Positions 43,043-53,947 of a stretch of DNA of 64,000 nucleotides are shown in pieces. The stretch lies in assembly GCA_036925085.1 (NCBI GenBank), contig JAUPFP010000011.1:2259797-2323796 (forward strand), given 5' to 3'. Position 1 is the stretch's first letter, and the number at the start of each line of letters is the position of its first letter. The notes beneath the pieces are model-generated. The model was not told the DNA's origin. It did not search any database and saw only the letters and a list, made by a program, of their open reading frames with translations. Origin of the DNA: Brachycybe producta (lineage: Eukaryota; Arthropoda; Diplopoda; Playtdesmida; Andrognathidae). A program made the position numbers and the translations under genes.

Positions 43043-43730
43043 TGTAACACCCTGTAAATCGTGATCCCGCCAAAACCATAGCCTGGGGGGTAAACAACTC
43101 TCAACCGTCCCTCCCTCCTCTCTGACTCACCTTTCTGACTCATGCCCAAGTGGCGGATTGATACGTAAAGGACCATGGTCACTTGGACCTGGTTACGCCT
43201 CGCAGGTGTACACAGGTCCAAGGTATAAAAGGACCATGTTCCTCTTTGTTCCTCAGTTCTTTCCTTTGCCTGTTTTTGCGATACATTCCAAATCATGGGC
43301 CTGAGGATTTCCAGTTAGTATTTTACTATTCACCCTTGTATCTGTACTTCTTACAAGGAATGAATAAAAGTGTTGTAATAAGAAGTAGCGTTGTCTCTAT
43401 GTCTTTATGCTAATAACTTCTCTTCAGAGGCCGGAGGTTTCATAGGGCAGGAGCTATACGATTCTCAGCAGCTACAACATCTTCTCTAGTCGGAATACCG
43501 ATGGAGAAGATGTATATCAGCATCAACCGGAAGAGAGAGAGATGGCCGCCGCTCTCCTGCATTGATTTCACCCCCATGCAGAAGAGTGACTTCAATCTAT
43601 CTCCATCCAGCTCTCTCTACAGCTCGGATCTTCTCTGTGCAGGTGTCATACTGCTCAGAGAAGAAACGAAAAGTAGAAAATGTCATCTAAAGGTTGGTAA
43701 TAAAATATTGGTTGATGTCAAAAGCTCACA
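43043..43730 (+). repeat. 3' LTR (688 bp)
   Basis: Same length and, by reading, same sequence as 33661-34348, with TATAAAA at 43224-43230 and AATAAA at 43363-43368 and 43699-43704. It is followed by CCTC at 43731-43734 (target duplication) and TTAA at 43735-43738, the terminus of the interrupted MITE. Confidence 0.95.
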
Positions 43731-43738
43731 CCTCTTAA

Positions 43739-46360
43739 CAATTTCTATAATGACAAATTGTGAATTGGCAACTTGTGTTCTTTACATGGCTCCGTAGAAT
43801 TCACTTGTATTACGAGATTTTTTTCAGAAACACGGCCCAGATGTAATCATTTTTACAATTAGATCCATCTTTCTCAGACACCTTGTATATGAGATGCACC
43901 GAGTCTACTACATTAGATTAGAACTTTAGTAGTTTATTATACTAGAAAATTGCTGCTTTAAACTTTCAACATAAATATTTAAAAAAAGAAGAAAACAGAA
44001 GTTTATCGATATAAAAAAAAATCCATTAATGACAATACGGTTTCTTTGTATAAAAAAAATATCGACAAAATCATCGAGTAAAAACGTCATTAATCATAAA
44101 CTATAGAAAGAAAGAAAATATAGGAGTTAAGTGTATAGGAAATGTATTACTGAAAAACTAAGCCAAAATTCATATTCTGCCAAGCACAAAAATAATGATC
44201 CATGAGATAATTTTGAAAATTTCTTTTTTTTAAAAATATTTTCAAAAAAAAATTCCGGTTTCTGGAAAACTTAACACCTACATTGCCTTCCTTTCCTCCT
44301 CCCTCATTATCTCTATAAATCACTCCCCCCCCCCCCCTTTTCCCCGTCGCCATGTAATTTGCCATTCTTTTCCCCCTGAATCCCACATACGTGAAAAAAG
44401 CAGAAAAAAATATTTTATTGAAAAGCGAGAGAATTAGCCACTGGATAATTATTTTATATATATCTGTGTATAACGCTGTACAAAAAAAGACAAACACGTT
44501 TAATATATATATATATATCCTACCAAAATTCTGTATGTTTAGCTTTGACTTATCTCACAGTTAGCAACCGCTATGATTACAACCCTATCTGTATGAAGAA
44601 ATTTTTATTGAACACACCGACACGTCATGTCTGTTATTCGTTAAAAACAAAATTAATACTTTAAATAATTATAAGTATAGCTGTGTTAAATTAAATGCTA
44701 TTTTTAAAATCTTTCTCATCTTTAAAATTTTCTTCTTGAAAAATTGAAAGTCTAAAAGTTGGAAATTTTACAAATTCCAAAAAAACAGGGAAGAAATATA
44801 TTTTGGGAAATATTACCACATAAATTTTTCCCATAGGAAAAGTTCAGACTGTAAATATTCCCAGTGGGAACTTTTCTAATGTGAATACTTTATTGAATAT
44901 ATGGGTTTTTATGGTCCTCGGAAGTCTGTTGGATGGGTCCATTGATTTTCAGGGCCACGGCCGGCTCAACACGGTAAGCAAACGATGCAAAGAATCGGGG
45001 CACTGCTCTGTAGGGGCGCCGTGAAATTAAAAATTTTGATATCAGAAAACGGCGGCTACTGATGAAGTTACAAGACCTGTCATAATGTGACACATTTAAC
45101 TTTTGCATAGGGGCGCCAAGACCCCTAGACCCGGGGCTGATCAACATGGCAGTTTAGAAGGCATTGCCTGTTTTGCGAACAAGCTAATGTAAAAATGAAC
45201 AGAAACCTTACATTGAACAATTAATTCTCTCTTTGTGGCACAAGTGCCAATGGTAAAGTAATCCTCATTATAGAGGAATTACAATATGCCGTTTCTAATC
45301 AAAAGCTAGAGTTCTAGTTTTTAACCAGCCTTTTCAATTGAAAACCCATAGTTCATGAAAGATGATAGTTGGTTTGATGATTTAAAATGGGATTGTTACT
45401 TCACAATTGGCTCACAGGCGACAGATGAAGAAACAGTCGCTTGATATTGCATAAAAATCCGAGCAATATAGTTATTATGCATTTTGTGCATCTTTGGGCT
45501 TTGTTATTATCTCATTGACTAAACTTTGATTCTATAGTGCAACAAAGGTCTAAAACATCCTTCCATTTACTGCATGTTTCATTCATCAAACATAATTTTA
45601 GATGTATTTATTAACTTTTATTAAAACGACGCAAGCTAAATTAAATCTGAAAGCTTTTAAATTATGGAGAAATGAGCTTTAGAAAAAAAAAATGAATCCT
45701 CACAATAGAACAACTAAAAATAATATTAATTTTCTATAAAAAAATATATATATAATGTATTGTATAAAAAAGTCAAAACATTGTTTGAAAAAGAAAATAA
45801 GAAAACAAAACAAACTAAAACAACATGATTTTGACATTAACGAAGGCTAACAAAAGCTAGAAAAAAAGACAAATATAGGTTTCATTCACATCACACAACT
45901 AAAGAAAGTAAATGGCGAAACTGTTGATAAAAGCTTTTAGAGCTTTTACTATTTTAGTGGATGGAAGGAGTTGAGGGGATGAAAAGAGAACAAAAACAAA
46001 ATATCGTTTCAAACAAAAAAAAGCAGCTGTCACAGAGTCATCAATCTAGACATTCTAAATAACATATAGAGTAGTCCTTCCAATTGCAATGTAACAGAAT
46101 CAATGTTAATTAGTGACACATAGGTAAAGACTTTATCCTTCGCATTTCTAGCTAAAGGTTACTTACAGTAGCTCCTACATCAAGCATGTGAAACTCGCGG
46201 CCCACAACGAATATCTTTGTGGCCCAGCTTCTGTCAGTTCCAGGATTACTGATATATTCACCTTGGGTCAGTTTTGAAAGTAATCACTGCGAACAAGATT
46301 TCTCTCGAAGTAAAAAATATTCTAGCAGAGAAGAATAGATGCCAAGTGTCACAGGAAGAA
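43739..46360. other. No gene seen
   Basis: AT-rich intergenic DNA with poly-A/T and poly-C (near 44326-44337) tracts. 44930-45140 is slightly GC-richer and contains GGGGCGCCGTGAAATT and GGGGCGCCAAGACCCC, likely an old repeat. No protein-like frame. Confidence 0.5.
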
Positions 46361-46364
46361 AACA

Positions 46365-47056
46365 TTAAGAGCCTAGATACAGCATTTAGTTCAAAATTTC
46401 TCCGAAGGTAGGCGCTGCAATCGTTTTTGATTGAAAAACGGTTTTTTCTCCAGGTTTCAAGTCACATAATAATTAATTGAAAAATAATTTCGCGTGCTAA
46501 GCTTATAAAAAGAAAACATCGTGAAGCCAATGCACGTGCTAATTTTTACGTGCTTGTTCTAAGCCGTTTTAATGGGAGTTCTTCAAATGTTTGGGTGACG
46601 GTTTTCTGGCCCTATGGGACTTAACATGGAGTTAAAAAACAATCGATTTTGAACCTTGTTTAAAAATAGAAGGACCTTTTTAAAATTTATAAAAAAAGGA
46701 AACATCGTGAAGCCAAAACATGAAAGTATGTGCTAATTATTTTGTTATTCTCCTAAATCGTTTTAACGAGAATTTTTCAAGTGTTTGTGGGGCGGTTTTT
46801 GACCCAATGGGATTTAACATGGGGTTAAAAAAAACGACTTTGAACATTGTTTAAAAATAGAAGGACCTTTTCAAAAATTATATAAATTGAGCCCATAAAG
46901 AACAATACCTTTCATTGCATTTTGCGCTTTAATGTATTTTAATTGAGCTATTGTGAGTCGATTTCTTGCAGTTTTAGTAACACCATATAATAACACTCAT
47001 TTGTCTCCTTGTCGTCTGCTCAAAACAACAAGATGGACGTGTATCTAGGCTCTTAA
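46365..47056. mobile_element. TTAA-flanked element, family C copy 2, with two internal ~193-bp repeats
   Basis: TTAA at 46365-46368 and 47053-47056; ends AAGAGCCTAGATACAGC and GTGTATCTAGGCTCTT. The landmark TTAACATGG occurs at 46621 and 46814 (193 bp). It is inverted relative to the copy at 7526-8431 and has one repeat fewer. Confidence 0.75.
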
Positions 47057-47059
47057 TTT

Positions 47060-47515
47060 TACCGTTGTCTTTATTCTTTTTTATACTGTACTTTTCGAAA
47101 TAGGCCTACGTTTCTATAAAAATTGAAGTTTTTTTTTTTGTGGCCCACGTACATAAACTTAAGACCTTGTTTATTTGGCCCGTGTTAGCCTTTGAGTTTG
47201 ACATGCTTGCTCTACATAAACTCATCTATCGGTAATGTATAAAAACATTCTTGATGGAAAATGAACTTCAGGAGCCCGTTTCACAAAGCTACAAGTCTTT
47301 TGAGGAATAATAAGATTGTAAGATTACAATTGTAGATCGCAAGTTGTTTAGAACAATTTAAAATTGGACTTGTCTGTAACAAGTGTAGTTAAACAAGTAG
47401 TCATAAAATAAGTTGTTTTGCTTTTCTTCGTGTGTAATTCCCCATAGTGTCAAAAATGTCTAAAAGTGTTGCATTAGGAAATAAACTGTGTATTTAAAAA
47501 AATACGAGATAGTAA
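47060..47515. other. No gene seen
   Basis: AT-rich DNA with an old repeat phrase (AGGAGCCCGTTTCACAAAGC) near 47271. Confidence 0.4.
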
Positions 47516-47519
47516 TGAA

Positions 47520-47815
47520 ATAGTGTTTGGCTTTTTTTAAAAACAAAAAAAAAACAGCCAAAAGTCGAAAACATTTAAATGCTCTAAAAGCTATAAAATG
47601 CCTCAGGAGCACTCAACTGGCCCCAAAAGGTTCAAAAGGCTTGGAAAAACACAAGGATTCAATAATTTTTAAAGTTCTAAAAATGGGTAAAAAGCCAAGA
47701 CTGTAAGTCTTTGGCTTTAAAAAAAAAACGGTTAGAAGTAAAAAAAAACATTTAAATTTTCTAAAAGCTCTAAAAATGCCTCAGGAGCGCTCAACTGGCC
47801 CCAGAAGTCTCCCTT
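47520..47815. repeat. Inverse copy of the tandem repeat at 11245-11760
   Basis: AAACATTTAAATGCTCTAAA, GCCTCAGGAGCACTCAACTG and CACAAGGATTCAATAATTTT appear in reverse orientation relative to 11245-11760, about one and a half units. Confidence 0.65.
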
Positions 47816-47824
47816 TTCCTTTGT

Positions 47825-48735
47825 CTTTAGGAGAGTTTGCACAGAACGTCTTACACACCCACACAGCAGCACTGGAAATCGCTCCCCCCTATGAAATTAT
47901 CCTGCGGACGCGCCACTGCCAATAGTGGCACCAATTTCTTGACTGGGGTGCAAAGTCACGGCTCTAAGGCAGGCAGATTAAAACATTCCTATCTGAATTT
48001 TTTAGATAATTCACATACAAAAAATGGAGAGATTTGAGCGGGACAGATTTCTTGAAGAAATTCTGTACAGGAGTAACTAATTTTTGTAATAAATTCAAAT
48101 TTTTCAGACATCCCCTGTTGGTTTAAACTGAACAGTATTATGTACATTTCTGCAAACAGAAGCTATACAGTCAATAAATAGATATAATGTACATATTCCC
48201 AAGTGAAGAAACATCGAAAGTTTTATTTCTCAAGCTAGCAATCCTCAAAATCGTATATAGCACAAACAAATAGTTAAAGAGTTTAAAGAAGAAACTCAAG
48301 AACTTGTATCCCAGTGGATAGTTTGAAAAACTTCCATACCAGTGATTAGTTTTGCGAAACATGCACACGAGTGAAGAGTTTCAAAAACATTGATGCAAAA
48401 ACTATTTTCCTAAAGGACAGCATTTACTCAGAATTTCAAAAATGTCTTAACTTTTAAGAGGTCACTAAAATCAAGTATTCTAATGTAAATATACTAAATA
48501 ATGTATAAACATGTGGACAAAAATGTTTATTGAAACTACGTGAAAACAGACCAAATATAATGTAAACTTTACAGAGCGTTTCGAAAGAAAAAAAAAATGT
48601 ATGTCGCATTTTTAGTCTCATTTTTATGACTGTCATCCGAATGTATTTACAGTATGCCTTGCAATTTTTTTTTGAATAATCTTAACATAAAAAAATTGAT
48701 TTTCCCATTTTTAATTCAAAACAATACACCTGTGC
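47825..48735. other. No gene supported
   Basis: 47837-48037 holds a 66-codon frame of moderately balanced composition whose start matches no known family to me; it could be a decayed LINE end. The rest is AT-rich with no signal. Confidence 0.35.
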
Positions 48736-48739
48736 AAAC

Positions 48740-48895
48740 AGCTAATTTGCCTTGTGGCTTTTAGGGCAAATGGTTTTAGGACAAATGTCTCTTTAGGGCA
48801 AGTGTCTTTAGAGCAAATGTCCCTTGGGCCAAATGGTTTTAGGGCAAGTGTTTGTAGGGCAAGTCTCTTTAGGGCAAATGTCTATATTCCAATAT
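48740..48895. repeat. Array of TTGCCCTAAA phrases (reverse orientation), copy 3
   Basis: TTTTAGGGCAAATGGTTTTA, then GGACAAATG, TTTAGGGCAAGTGTC, and four further variants, ending TTTAGGGCAAATGTC. The reverse complement of the phrase at 16195-16330 and 25855-25945. Confidence 0.7.
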
Positions 48896-48899
48896 TTAC

Positions 48900-50090
48900 A
48901 TACTGTTGACATGATACCAATAAAATATCGACATGACAAATCGTATATTAACAGGTTATTAATACCAGTGTGATTTTCATGATATTAGTATGATATTGGC
49001 AGAATATCGACATTATTAATATGTTGTCGATAGAGATCTATCTATGTTGTCGAAAATGCCAAATTGACAAGAAAAAAAAAACATTTTGTGAAATGTTTGG
49101 ATGAGTTGTCGAGACTGAAATTTGGCAAAATGAAATTCGCCACAATTTTGTAGCCAATTTGCCGCATGTGGCGAATTGGCGCCAGGGTTAATTGCTCCCT
49201 CCCGTGTCCTTATAACTAGACTATATATGGATGCAAATTCTAATTACTTGACTTATCTTGTTTTTACTACCGGATTGCATGTTTTCAAACTCCTTGTGAC
49301 ACAACTACACACTGCATGTAATGCATTTTTAAAGGAACCCGTATGCAGATGCATGAATGGCTAATTTTGCGCCAGAGACAAGAAAAACACTGGCGCCCCC
49401 AAAAATGACATTCTTGTCATTTTGCATTTATAAGCTTTTCATCCGAGGCAAGAATACAACTGGCGCCCCCAACCCCCTTAGTATTGTCATTCTGGTTATT
49501 TTGCTCCGATAAACTTTACGCCTCGCCCTAGTTACAGTCCCTAACCTAACGTGTATATTCAAATGCTAATTTAGCTTTCACGAGGCCCAGAGGCTTCTAA
49601 ATAAAAAGCTACAAGAACTTTTTTTTTAAAAAAAAACTGCCAGTTCAGATTACAAACACTGAAAAGAATCTTGAGTTTTAAGAAGCCTTTTGAGGTGTAG
49701 ATCTTACAGCCATAGTTTTAGTTTGCTAATTAAATTTAAGAAGTACTAGAAGTGTACTATGTATTAAAGCGACTCATGTCTAACAATAGACTGAAACACT
49801 TTTGCCTGTATTGATATAAGAAGCGAACTTCTTTTAAAAATCACTTTAGAACTTTTTCCATACAAGATTAAATGGTCCTAGACGCAGAGTGGGTGTGTGC
49901 ATCACTACCATTAATGGATATAATTTAAAATAATAATGAAGCACTCTATTTTAACAACATAAACTAACAAAAATAACAAATAAGCTCATAACCATCTCAA
50001 CAAAACATACAATGAAAATAAGCATATGAGGGGTTTAGAAGCCAATGAAGACTAGTGAGAAGTGACAGTTTTATAAAAATGGAGGAAGTA
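48900..50090. other. No gene seen
   Basis: AT-rich sequence. ACTGGCGCCCCCAA occurs twice (near 49388 and 49450), suggesting a small duplication. No protein-like frame. Confidence 0.45.
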
Positions 50091-50093
50091 CCA

Positions 50094-50304
50094 CATTTTG
50101 TCACAGGCATCTGTAGACAGCTTCGGAATTTCTTTGGCTCCACCCTTTTATGAGCGTCATCAATCTCTAATTGGTTTGTTACTGGGTCTGATGTCACATG
50201 CCCCGCCGTTTTAATTTCTAATTGGTTGATATTTGGTATGACGCTCATAAACGGACGGAGCCAACGAAATTCTGAAGCTGTCTACAGATGCCTGTCATTT
50301 TGTC
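50094..50304. mobile_element. Mutator-like MITE, family A' copy with perfect 9-bp target duplication
   Basis: Element 50103-50295 starts ACAGGCATCTGTAGACAGCT and ends with its near-perfect complement AGCTGTCTACAGATGCCTGT. CATTTTGTC at 50094-50102 is repeated exactly at 50296-50304. The interior shares TTTTATGAGCGTCATCAA and ATTGGTTTGTTACTGGGTCT with 6839-7043. This is the best-preserved member of the group and defines its target-site length. Confidence 0.85.
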
Positions 50305-50309
50305 AGTTA

Positions 50310-51100
50310 AAAATGATAACAAATTTGGTGGACAAGAGGAATAAATGAAATAGCTGTAGCATTGCAGTATAAAGAACCATGCCTTTAAATCCCTGGGATG
50401 TCCGTATTCAGAGGTTAATAACAGTGAGGAAAAAAAATTCAGCATGTGCAGAATATACCTAAAAATGCGTGCAAAAGCCAGAATTTACATGTAGGTGTAG
50501 GCCTCTTAAAGTTTTTTTTTAGTCTATTTTAACATATATGTTGCAACTTGCAAATATAAGCACAGCCCGCCCGTCCCCTGATAGGCTTAAGGCAACATGC
50601 ACCAGTTGGTGTACAACATGCAGTCGTAACCAGAAGGATCTTCACCAGGAGGTAGTCTAGAGCCTAGGGGCCCATACCTTTTCCGGATGCCACATAAACA
50701 AATTATCCCGAGGTTAGCAGAGCTCTAGGATTTATGCACTAGGATGAGATTAACAGGTCTGCAATATCAGAATTTAAACGTTCTGTTCAGGTGATTTTGT
50801 CATCACTGGCAGGTGAGAGAGAGAGAGAGGCTGACAAGGTGGACACTAATATTTCTGCCTGTTATGGTACTGTTCGACTGCACTGAACGGAATTTGGGAA
50901 TATCTAACACATGCCATCATCTTACATATGCAGAGATACACGCGTGTTTGCAGAGACTTGTAGGGCGTGCAGGCCGCCATGCATATTCTAACTTTTGCAC
51001 GCGTTTTTCTGTATGTATGCGCATGTGCTGAATTCGTTTTCACTATTTTTTATGAACTTCTCACCATCTTACCCTCTCATATACGTGGTTCTTTAAACTG
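50310..51100. other. No gene seen
   Basis: AT-rich sequence with a GA microsatellite at about 50815-50829. Frames at 50813-51043 on both strands are not protein-like. Confidence 0.45.
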
Positions 51101-51104
51101 CATT

Positions 51105-51366
51105 GCTACGGAAAATTAGAGAGATTTTTGCACAAATTGACTCTTATTTTTGGTCATTTGTTCCTAGGGCTGCTCGACAATAGAACTTGCTTCCAGAGAA
51201 TGTTGTGCATGGAGAAGTTTTCATTTTGGAGAGTTCATAGGGGTCTTTTCAACAATGTAGGTATTGTTAGTTATTATAACAAAGCAGTTTTCATGCTGCT
51301 TTTGCCCCTCTGCCATAGGACATTTAAGTTGCTTGCAGAGTATTAATTCAAATTCAAACTCAAATG
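51105..51366 (+). mobile_element. Non-LTR retrotransposon 3' fragment, copy 3
   Basis: One plus frame reads EIFAQIDSYFWSFVPRAARQ, a stop where tryptophan is expected, then NLLPENVVHG, which is the C-terminal LINE ORF2 pattern (F-W-S-F..P-R..R-W-N-L-L-P). A 3' UTR with GCCATAGGACATTTAAG and a (TTCAAA)n tail follows. The stop in place of tryptophan shows decay. Confidence 0.7.
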
Positions 51367-51401
51367 GCGTGCCGCATCAAAATATTGAACTATAACATTT
51401 G

Positions 51402-51490
51402 ATATCTACGGAGGTCTCTTACTTTTGAACTCAATTTATTCAGAACGTTCTGAATAAATTGAGTTCAAAATAAGAGACCTCCGTAGATAT
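51402..51490. repeat. Near-perfect 89-bp spacer-less palindrome
   Basis: Arms of 45 and 44 bases meet at GAACGTTC with no spacer. ATATCTACGGAGGTCTCTTA on the left is mirrored on the right, the only difference being one extra C in the left arm. As RNA it would fold into a single long hairpin; as DNA it could extrude a cruciform. Confidence 0.9.
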
Positions 51491-51494
51491 TTCA

Positions 51495-52155
51495 GTTTGA
51501 AATTGTTAAAAGGAAATAAACTTGCATATCTTTTTTTGTTGTTGTTGTACACGTGTGGTCGACAATACTGCTTTAAGAGCCACCTGCTATTTAGGTTACT
51601 GTTAGCTTCCGAGCCCAATCTTAAGCAACTAACATAGAATACAAATTGACCAAATAGAGATCATTTGGCTGAAAGATTTCATTAACCAGGTGGCTCATTT
51701 AGGAGATTAATATAAACTGGCGAGATGCTTTATATAAGTGTTTTTGCACGGTGTCAATAGAGCTAAACACACAAGAGGCTAGCACTCGAAATGAGCAACC
51801 TATTTTTTTGAAATATATACAGCAACATGTCTGACGAATGAGACTGGAGAATTTCATCACATGATATAAAATTGAAAAATTAGGTTGTTCAATCAAAAAA
51901 TAAAGAAATAACACACTGTTTGAACAAATTTATTCAAAACACGTACTCTTCGAATACTCAGAGCTCTATAACTTGCCTCGACAACAAATTGTTGAACTTA
52001 ATAATAATGAGAAAACGTTTTTGTTCAATTTTATTTTTGGAGCCAAAAAAAGGTTGCGAAATAAAATTTGCCACACTTTCATGGCCAATTAGACACACAC
52101 ACACACATACACGTGGCGATTGGCAAGAGGGTTGTGCATCCATGAGTTATAGTGA
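51495..52155. other. No gene seen
   Basis: AT-rich sequence with a short CA run near 52093. No protein-like frame. Confidence 0.45.
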
Positions 52156-52159
52156 CCCA

Positions 52160-52290
52160 AAGTAGGGACCTACATAAAGCCTATCGGCCGGTGGGTTTCG
52201 TGGGATTGGTGGGCTTCATGGACTTTGTGGGCTGGGCCCAGTATAAAGTCTCAGAGTCTGGGCTGGCCTGAGCTTCAAATTATAACACAA
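52160..52290. repeat. GTGGGC-rich dispersed repeat, copy 1
   Basis: GACCTACATAAAGCCTATCG, then repeated GTGGGC phrases, GGGCCCAGTATAAAGTC and TGAGCTTCAAATT. The same order occurs at 53700-53880 with more internal GTGGGCTTTGTGGGCCTG repeats. Confidence 0.6.
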
Positions 52291-52494
52291 TGTAGATCTC
52301 TAACCCAAAGTATAGCTGGCCATGGTGGATAACAACGGTGTTGCGCCTTATCTTATTCCATGGCAGGGCGGAACATTTGACACATTTTTTTTCTGTGCGA
52401 AATTTTGGTAGGCCTACAAGGCGCCAGCTGGGACAACATTTTGACGTCAATTTTCTGTAATACCGTACGCGGTACCTTCGAGTAACCTTACTAT

Positions 52495-53290
52495 AACATG
52501 GAGCCCTGCAGAGGACTTTTGCAATTTTTTTTTTAATCTCGACATGTAGACTTTAATCTCCACATGTCGACTTTAATCTCGACATGTCGGCTTTATTCTC
52601 GCCTGGTCGACTTTAATCTCGACATGTCGACTTTATTCTCGACATGTCGACTTTATTCTCGACATGTCGACTTTTTCCAGAATCTCGACATGTCGGCTTT
52701 ATTCTCGCCTGGTCGACTTTAATCTCGACATGTCGACTTTATTCTCGACATGTCGACTTTATTCTCGACATGTCGACTTTTTCCAGAATCTCGACATGTC
52801 GACTTTTTCCAGAATCTCGACATGTCGACTTTTTCCAGATTCTCGACATGTCGACTTTTTCCAGAATCTCGACATGTCGACTTTTTCCAGAATCTCGACA
52901 TGTCGACTTTAATCTCGACATTTCGGCTTTATTCTCGCCTGGTCGACTTTATTCTCGACAGGTCAGCTTTAATCTCGACAGGTCAGCTTTAATCTCGACA
53001 TGTTGACTTTTTCCAGAACTTCGACGAGTTGACTTTAATCTCGACATGTCGACTTTTAATCTCGTTTATTCGGCCATGTTACTTATGCCATGTTGTGCAC
53101 ACCATACTCTAATAAATAAATTATAGCAAGCGCCTTTTGTAGCATCAATAATTTATTAGAGTATGGTGCAAACAATATGGCATAATTAACATGACCCGAA
53201 TAAAAGAGATTAAAAGTAGACATGTTGAGAATAAAATCGACAAGATTTTAAAAAAAAAATCTCGCTTGTCCTTTACAGGGCTCTGTACTA
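52495..53290. repeat. Family F element pair with an expanded array of CGACATGTCG palindromic units
   Basis: From GGAGCCCTGCAGAGG at about 52500 there are some two dozen units of two types, TTTATTCTCGACATGTCGAC and TTTTTCCAGAATCTCGACATGTCGAC, to about 53060. Then come TTCGGCCATGTTACTTATGC and the CACCATACTCTAATAAAT phrase, mirrored from 53150 (ATTTATTAGAGTATGGTG), leading into a short reverse copy that ends TCCTTTACAGGGCTC. The unit core TCGACATGTCGA is a perfect 12-bp palindrome. Confidence 0.8.
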
Positions 53291-53299
53291 TAAAATAAA

Positions 53300-53695
53300 T
53301 AATCATAGTACATGTATATAAAAAAATAATGTTTGAAACCAGTGAATATTTGTAAATAAATTTGTAGTACTGTTAATAATTAATTAATAGATGTAATTTT
53401 CTTGCCTTTACAATGCAATTATTTTATACTAATGGACTAATTGGACTTCCTTTTCTTTTACTTTTGTTGAAAACATTCTTCAAAAAAATTTAGTTCTTTT
53501 TTAAGATAGAATTTTTAATTTTTTTTTAATTAAAACTTGCATATTGATCTTTTATTAAGATAATAATATCTTTCGAGATGAAAACATTAGCTCAACCCAA
53601 ATTTATAACCCTACTTCTCAATAAGTAACACTTTTCCTTAGAACAAAAAAGTCATACTTATACCGGTATTATATTTGAATTACTTATGTCATTAA
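53300..53695. other. No gene seen
   Basis: Very AT-rich sequence between two repeats. Confidence 0.5.
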
Positions 53696-53699
53696 TCCC

Positions 53700-53880
53700 A
53701 ATATGCACAAGAGACCTACATAAAGCATATGGGCCGGTGTGCTTTGTGGGCCTGGTGAGCTTTGTGGGCTTCTTTTGCCTGGTGGGCTTTGTGGGCCTGG
53801 TGTGCTTCATGGACTGGGCCCAGTTTAAAGTCACATAGACTGGGCTGGGCTTCAAATTTTTACACACTGTAAGTCTATAA
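53700..53880. repeat. GTGGGC-rich dispersed repeat, copy 2
   Basis: Shares GACCTACATAAAGC, GGCCGGTG, CTTCATGGACTGGGCCCAGT and GGGCTGGGCTTCAAATTTT with 52160-52290, with additional GTGGGCCTGGTG repeats. Confidence 0.6.
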
Positions 53881-53947
53881 ATTATGCACATAATTATACT
53901 GTATTTAGCATAACCAAGATAATAATGCCCGGGTATAAAAGTATTTC

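Larger units (their letters stand above)
33661..43730 (+). mobile_element. Complete Ty3/gypsy LTR retrotransposon, 10,070 bp
   Basis: Two 688-bp direct LTRs, a primer-binding site, an intact protease-reverse transcriptase-RNase H-integrase frame and a 4-bp target duplication. The interior is visibly richer in G and C than the flanks. The LTRs show no difference I could find by side-by-side reading, indicating a recent insertion. Unusual points: a 2.3-kb leader without a long frame, no recognisable CCHC Gag, and a long extra frame between pol and the 3' LTR. The element sits a few bases inside the right end of an older MITE. Confidence 0.95.

Noticed and set aside
52540-53060. CRISPR-like or integron-like array
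   Set aside because: The palindromic units are separated only by two recurring spacers and lie within a foldback element with unexpanded copies elsewhere.
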